Origin: JAFGXT01 sp963677165
Lineage (GTDB): Bacteria; Verrucomicrobiota; Lentisphaeria; Victivallales; SZUA-371
Length of the DNA: 64,000 nt
Direction: 5' to 3'
NCBI GenBank assembly: GCA_963677165.2
Contig: CAXXSX010000002.1
Coordinates: 4,712,001 to 4,776,000 of the forward strand
Shown: in pieces, positions 60,741 through 64,000 of the stretch
Layout of the letters: each line of letters begins with the position of its first letter
How positions within the stretch are numbered: the stretch's first letter is position 1
Position numbers and translations under genes: made by a program
Notes under the pieces: generated by a model
Seen by the model: only the letters and a program-made list of their open reading frames with translations
Told to the model about the DNA's origin: nothing
Databases searched by the model: none

Positions 60741-61637
60741 ATGGCACTTTTTAAAAGCGGCAGAACTAAATATTCTACATTGCGTTCATACAAGACCGGA
60801 GAAAATAAAAATACCAGAATTCCGGAAGGTCTCTGGGGCAAATGTAAAAAATGTCACAGCACGGTATACAATAAAGCATTGACAGAAAACTTACAGATCT
60901 GCCCGAACTGCAATTACCACAATCCGCTAACAGCTCAGCAACGAATTACTTTGCTTACAGATGCTGATTCGTTTCAAGAAATCGATCAATCCATGAAATC
61001 GATTGACGCACTAAAATTTGAAGGCGCAGCCTCATATACCGGAAAACTGGAATCAAACCAGAAGAAAACCGGTATGAATGACGCGGTCGTCAGCGGCACA
61101 GCCACATTGGAAGGGATAAAATACGCTCTTGGCGTAATGGACTTCAGGTTTCTCGGCGCTAGTATGGGGTCCGTTGTCGGAGAGAAGCTGACCCGTTTGA
61201 CCGAACTGGCAACGGCCCAAAAACTTCCTCTTGTAATCGTTACCGCCAGCGGCGGTGCCAGAATGTATGAAGGAATGCTTAGTCTAATGCAGATGGCAAA
61301 AACCAGCGGAGCGCTAAAACGTCACTCCAACGCCGGACTGCCTTATATTGTAATAATGACTCAGCCGACTTACGCCGGAGTTACCGCGAGTTTTGCATCT
61401 CTCGGCGATTTGACATTATCCGAACCGGGTGCTATGATTGGTTTTGCCGGTCCCCGCGTTATTCGTGATACAGCACAGGCAAAATTGCCGGAAGGTTTTC
61501 AGACAGCGGAGTTTCTGCTCGAAAAAGGAATGATTGACCGTATCATCGACCGAAAAAATCTCCGACATGAATTGGCTTTATGCCTTGACTATTTCAGTTA
61601 TGGGTGTACTGTGCAAGACGCTCAAGGGGAAAAATAA
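60741..61637 (+). CDS. accD: Acetyl-CoA carboxylase carboxyltransferase subunit beta
   Basis: A four-cysteine zinc ribbon (CKKCHS...CPNCNY, residues 34-56) is followed by the crotonase-fold core [53 protein letters not shown] and [14 protein letters not shown]. With AccA it transfers the carboxyl group from biotin to acetyl-CoA, the first step of fatty acid synthesis. AccA is not in the window. The 298-residue length is standard. Confidence 0.95.
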   Translation: MALFKSGRTKYSTLRSYKTGENKNTRIPEGLWGKCKKCHSTVYNKALTENLQICPNCNYHNPLTAQQRITLLTDADSFQEIDQSMKSIDALKFEGAASYTGKLESNQKKTGMNDAVVSGTATLEGIKYALGVMDFRFLGASMGSVVGEKLTRLTELATAQKLPLVIVTASGGARMYEGMLSLMQMAKTSGALKRHSNAGLPYIVIMTQPTYAGVTASFASLGDLTLSEPGAMIGFAGPRVIRDTAQAKLPEGFQTAEFLLEKGMIDRIIDRKNLRHELALCLDYFSYGCTVQDAQGEK

Positions 61638-61644
61638 GTTTTTT

Positions 61645-61758
61645 ACCGCCGGCCTGCCGGACCCTATGCGTCGGCAGTTCGCTAACCGAGTCAGATGGGG
61701 AACCAAGCAGCTCTACGTGAAACTGCCGGGCGCCGTAGGTGCTCTGGTTGCCGGCGGT
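61645..61758 (+). ncRNA. ffs: Signal recognition particle RNA (4.5S)
   Basis: The 154-bp gap between accD and rph holds a 114-nt hairpin RNA. The ends ACCGCCGGC (61645-61653) and GCCGGCGGT (61750-61758) pair perfectly. The apical part reads GTCAGA-TGG-GGAA-CCA-AGCAGC, which matches the conserved SRP core: GTCAG and AGCAGC strands of the asymmetric loop around a GNRA-type GGAA tetraloop. Seven T residues (61761-61767) end it. The length equals that of E. coli 4.5S RNA. In B. subtilis the SRP RNA gene also lies next to dnaX, as here two genes away. It guides Ffh-dependent membrane targeting. Confidence 0.9.
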
Positions 61759-61791
61759 TCTTTTTTTATAAACATCAGGGAATATGATCTT

Positions 61792-62610
61792 ATGGCTAGA
61801 ATTGACGGGCGCACCCCGGAACAGTTCAGAAAAGTTAAATTTACCAAGAACTATCTCTCACACCCCGCCTCCTCCGTACTGGTGGAATTCGGCGGCACCA
61901 AAGTGGTATGTTCCATTACTATCCAACCGGGTGTTCCCGGCTGGATGCGGGCTCAAAATGTATCAGGCGGCTGGGTTACCAGCGAATACGGCATGCTGCC
62001 CGCATCTACCCATGATCGCATGCAACGCGAGGCAAGCAGAGGCAAACAAAGCGGTCGAACCATGGAAATCCAGCGGTTGATAGGACGCAGTTTTCGTTCT
62101 GTTATTGACCTCCAGGCTCTTGGCCCCAATACCGTATACATCGACTGCGATGTAATTGATGCAGATGGCGGCACCCGTTGTGCCAGCATTACCGGAGCCT
62201 CGGTTGCACTTCAACTGGCTTTCAAACGTTCATGGATCGCGAAAAAATTCGGCAAAAACCCGATGAAGGAAAATGTCGCGGCAATCAGCGTGGGCATTGT
62301 AAAAGGCGAACCTATACTTGACCTATGCTATAAAGAAGATTCCCAAGCGGATGTCGACATGAATATCGTAATGACCGAATCAGGTAAATTCATTGAAATT
62401 CAGGGAACTGCCGAAGAACAGCCTTTCTCTCAGGAAGAGCTTGATAACTTGATAACCCTGGCCCGTAATGGTCTTAATAAAATTTTTGAATTGCAGAATA
62501 AAGTCATTAACGGAAACGGCAAACCTTCTGGCAGCAAAACTCCACGTCCGGGACAGCGGGGAACCGACCTCGGCAGTATGGGGGATGTGCTCGGTGACTT
62601 AAAAATCTGA
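61792..62610 (+). CDS. rph: Ribonuclease PH
   Basis: I take ATG 61792 ([17 protein letters not shown]), the normal family start; the longer in-frame ORF would run through the SRP RNA. RNase PH signatures are [54 protein letters not shown] and [23 protein letters not shown] residues. It trims the 3' ends of tRNA precursors by phosphorolysis. The C-terminal tail of about 35 residues ([14 protein letters not shown]) extends a little beyond the usual end. Confidence 0.95.
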   Translation: MARIDGRTPEQFRKVKFTKNYLSHPASSVLVEFGGTKVVCSITIQPGVPGWMRAQNVSGGWVTSEYGMLPASTHDRMQREASRGKQSGRTMEIQRLIGRSFRSVIDLQALGPNTVYIDCDVIDADGGTRCASITGASVALQLAFKRSWIAKKFGKNPMKENVAAISVGIVKGEPILDLCYKEDSQADVDMNIVMTESGKFIEIQGTAEEQPFSQEELDNLITLARNGLNKIFELQNKVINGNGKPSGSKTPRPGQRGTDLGSMGDVLGDLKI

Positions 62611-62634
62611 CAATCTAAGGGAGACTAGCGAAAT

Positions 62635-64000
62635 ATGGCAAATGAATACCAGGTGATAGCAAGGAAGTGGCGTCCGCAACGCTTTGCCGACATGGTCGGA
62701 CAAGAGCATATAGTCGCCACGCTGAAAAACGCGATCAGACAACAGCGTACGGCACACGCTTATCTGTTTGTTGGATCACGCGGAATCGGCAAAACGACTA
62801 CCGCCCGAATATTCGCAAAAGCCATGAACTGCGAAGCCCCCGAAGACGGCGAGCCATGCTGCAAATGTAATTCATGTGTTTCGATTGCCAACGAAAGCAA
62901 TATTGACGTGATTGAAATCGACGCTGCCAGCCAGAACTCTGTTGAAAATATCAGAGAACTACGCGATGAAGTAATGCATGTTCCAGTCAGCAGCCGTTAT
63001 AAAATTTATATTATCGACGAAGTTCACATGCTGTCTAAACAGGCATGGAATGCGTTATTGAAAACGGTTGAAGAACCCCCGAAACACGCAAAATTTATCT
63101 TCGCCACAACAGAAGTACATATGGTACTTCCTACAATTATTTCACGCTGTCAGCGTTTTGACCTGCAACGGATATCCACCCGTCAAATTGCAGAACGCCT
63201 GATGCTGATCGCGGAAAAAGAAAATGTAAAAATTTCTATTTCAGCAGTTGAGGCAATTGCCAGAGCCGCTGACGGCGGTATGCGTGACGCACAATCGCTG
63301 CTTGATCAAATGATCGCCTTTTTCGGTTCAGGCAGTGACTCGGAAATTTCCGAAGAACAGGTTTTATCATTGTTCGGACTTACCGCCGCATCAGAAACGG
63401 AAAATCTGGTCAAAGCCATATTTGCCAATAATAAGGGTGAAGTTGTTGCTCATATCCATACGCTTGCGGCTCAGGGCAAGAACCTTGAAACCCTTTACAG
63501 CGATTTACTTGAATTCCTGCGCGGCGTAGAATTGTGCCAGTTGCTGGCAAATCCTGAAAATGTTTTAGAATGCGGCACTGAAACCGTTGCAATGTACCAG
63601 GAAATGGCCAAATCTGTTCGTCAGGATGTGGTTCAACGCCTGTTGGAAACCCTTTCTCCTGTAGGAAGAACTCTTCATGATGCCTTGAACAAACAGGTAT
63701 ATATTGAAACAATTATTCTAAAATCAATGAGAGTTGCTCATTCGCTACAGATTGACGACCTCATCGGTCGTCTTAATCAGGTGCGCAATGGCGGAGAGTT
63801 GGACGACATAGCCAATATTCCTCCGGTTGTACGTTCTACCACACCACAAGTTGTCGTTCCGACTATTGAAAAAACGATTATGCAGGCCCCGGCTGCACCA
63901 CCTTCAACGCCAGTCGAAACTCCAATACAGCCCCAAACGACTCTGACTTCTCAACCTCAGGCTCAACCGGCCGCACAGACTCCTACTCCAGTTGAAACTC
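62635..64000 (+). CDS. dnaX: DNA polymerase III subunits gamma/tau, 3'-partial
   Basis: Start ATG 62635; the frame is open to the window end. Walker A GSRGIGKTT, the zinc module C-x8-C-x2-C-x2-C (CEAPEDGEPCCKCNSC), DEXX-type IIDEVHMLS and sensor I residues identify the clamp-loader ATPase. From about residue 390 a proline/glutamine/threonine-rich linker (QTTLTSQPQAQPAAQ) starts, as in tau proteins. The rest of the gene lies beyond the window. The typical neighbour recR does not appear here. Confidence 0.95.
   Translation, partial: MANEYQVIARKWRPQRFADMVGQEHIVATLKNAIRQQRTAHAYLFVGSRGIGKTTTARIFAKAMNCEAPEDGEPCCKCNSCVSIANESNIDVIEIDAASQNSVENIRELRDEVMHVPVSSRYKIYIIDEVHMLSKQAWNALLKTVEEPPKHAKFIFATTEVHMVLPTIISRCQRFDLQRISTRQIAERLMLIAEKENVKISISAVEAIARAADGGMRDAQSLLDQMIAFFGSGSDSEISEEQVLSLFGLTAASETENLVKAIFANNKGEVVAHIHTLAAQGKNLETLYSDLLEFLRGVELCQLLANPENVLECGTETVAMYQEMAKSVRQDVVQRLLETLSPVGRTLHDALNKQVYIETIILKSMRVAHSLQIDDLIGRLNQVRNGGELDDIANIPPVVRSTTPQVVVPTIEKTIMQAPAAPPSTPVETPIQPQTTLTSQPQAQPAAQTPTPVET

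Noticed and set aside
61534..61791. Long N-terminal extension of rph
   Set aside because: It overlaps accD and the SRP RNA; RNase PH normally starts at the MARIDGR phrase encoded from 61792.
1..64000. CRISPR arrays, tRNA or rRNA genes
   Set aside because: No regularly spaced repeats of 25-40 bp and no tRNA cloverleaf or rRNA segments were seen on reading the intergenic regions; a covariance scan was not possible.

Overview
The window looks like a chromosomal stretch from a Lentisphaerota (Victivallales-type) bacterium or a close relative in the PVC superphylum. The signs are a prepilin-leader secreted protein ending in an H-x9-DGH motif, a CxPSR sulfatase beside AraC and LacI regulators, a DUF6259-type glycosidase, several PQQ-like beta-propellers with the N-terminal W-x-x-FRG signature, and a LplT-PlsC-acyl-CoA-synthetase fusion. 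This assignment is inference from gene content; no rRNA is present.

Region 1 (1-1974) is the 3' part of a HEAT / thioredoxin / DsbD-like membrane protein, followed by a terminator. Region 2 (about 2114-22607) is the most unusual part: one promoter with an overlapping inverted repeat, a leader of about 200 nt, then 16 same-strand genes, nearly all joined by ATGA, GTGA or TAATG overlaps. The operon combines (a) an isoprenoid module: a radical SAM enzyme, a DUF116-polyprenyl diphosphate synthase fusion and two squalene-cyclase-fold proteins, one with the class II DxDD acid motif; (b) a redox chain: a ferredoxin, a NuoE-NuoF-ferredoxin-NuoG fusion, a NapG-like Tat-exported polyferredoxin, a NapH-like membrane ferredoxin and a 70-residue Tat protein with four clustered cysteines; (c) five beta-propeller proteins, most of them membrane anchored; and (d) a LolD/FtsX-type ABC transporter. 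I know of no described system with this composition. My working model is a cytoplasmic NADH-to-envelope electron route tied to an operon-made cyclic terpenoid.

Region 3 (22682-29833) is a YqhC/YqhD-like aldehyde or redox stress locus: an AraC-type regulator divergent from an iron alcohol dehydrogenase, then an acetyltransferase, cyclophilin-like proteins, flavodoxins, a hydrolase and a CMD-cupin protein. It shows one clear frameshift, one suspected frameshift and one apparent internal deletion. Region 4 (29895-37816) holds carbohydrate or sulfated-glycan functions: a DUF6259 protein, two AraC regulators, a LacI regulator with a perfect operator, a sulfatase and a DUF4213/DUF364 protein. Region 5 (37813-45642) has a zinc peptidase, an M28 lipoprotein, a triple zinc-ribbon protein with an internal 60-bp repeat and a complete TolC-MacA-MacB type efflux operon.

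Region 6 (45715-52385) is accessory DNA: an intact IS4-family element, a GntR/LacI-type regulator whose 3' end lies in an 86-bp tandem duplication, a prepilin-like protein, a putative glycosidase, and a broken insertion sequence with an AbrB-like ORF and a possible -1 frameshift site. A structured intergenic stretch follows, with a candidate minus-strand RNA carrying nine GGA motifs and a 55-residue minus-strand ORF. Region 7 (52535-64000) is housekeeping: a short alanyl-tRNA synthetase, a STAS protein, a lipase-like hydrolase, the phospholipid acyltransferase fusion, a LysM protein, a ComF-like phosphoribosyltransferase, accD, an SRP 4.5S RNA gene that I identify in the accD-rph gap, rph and the start of dnaX.
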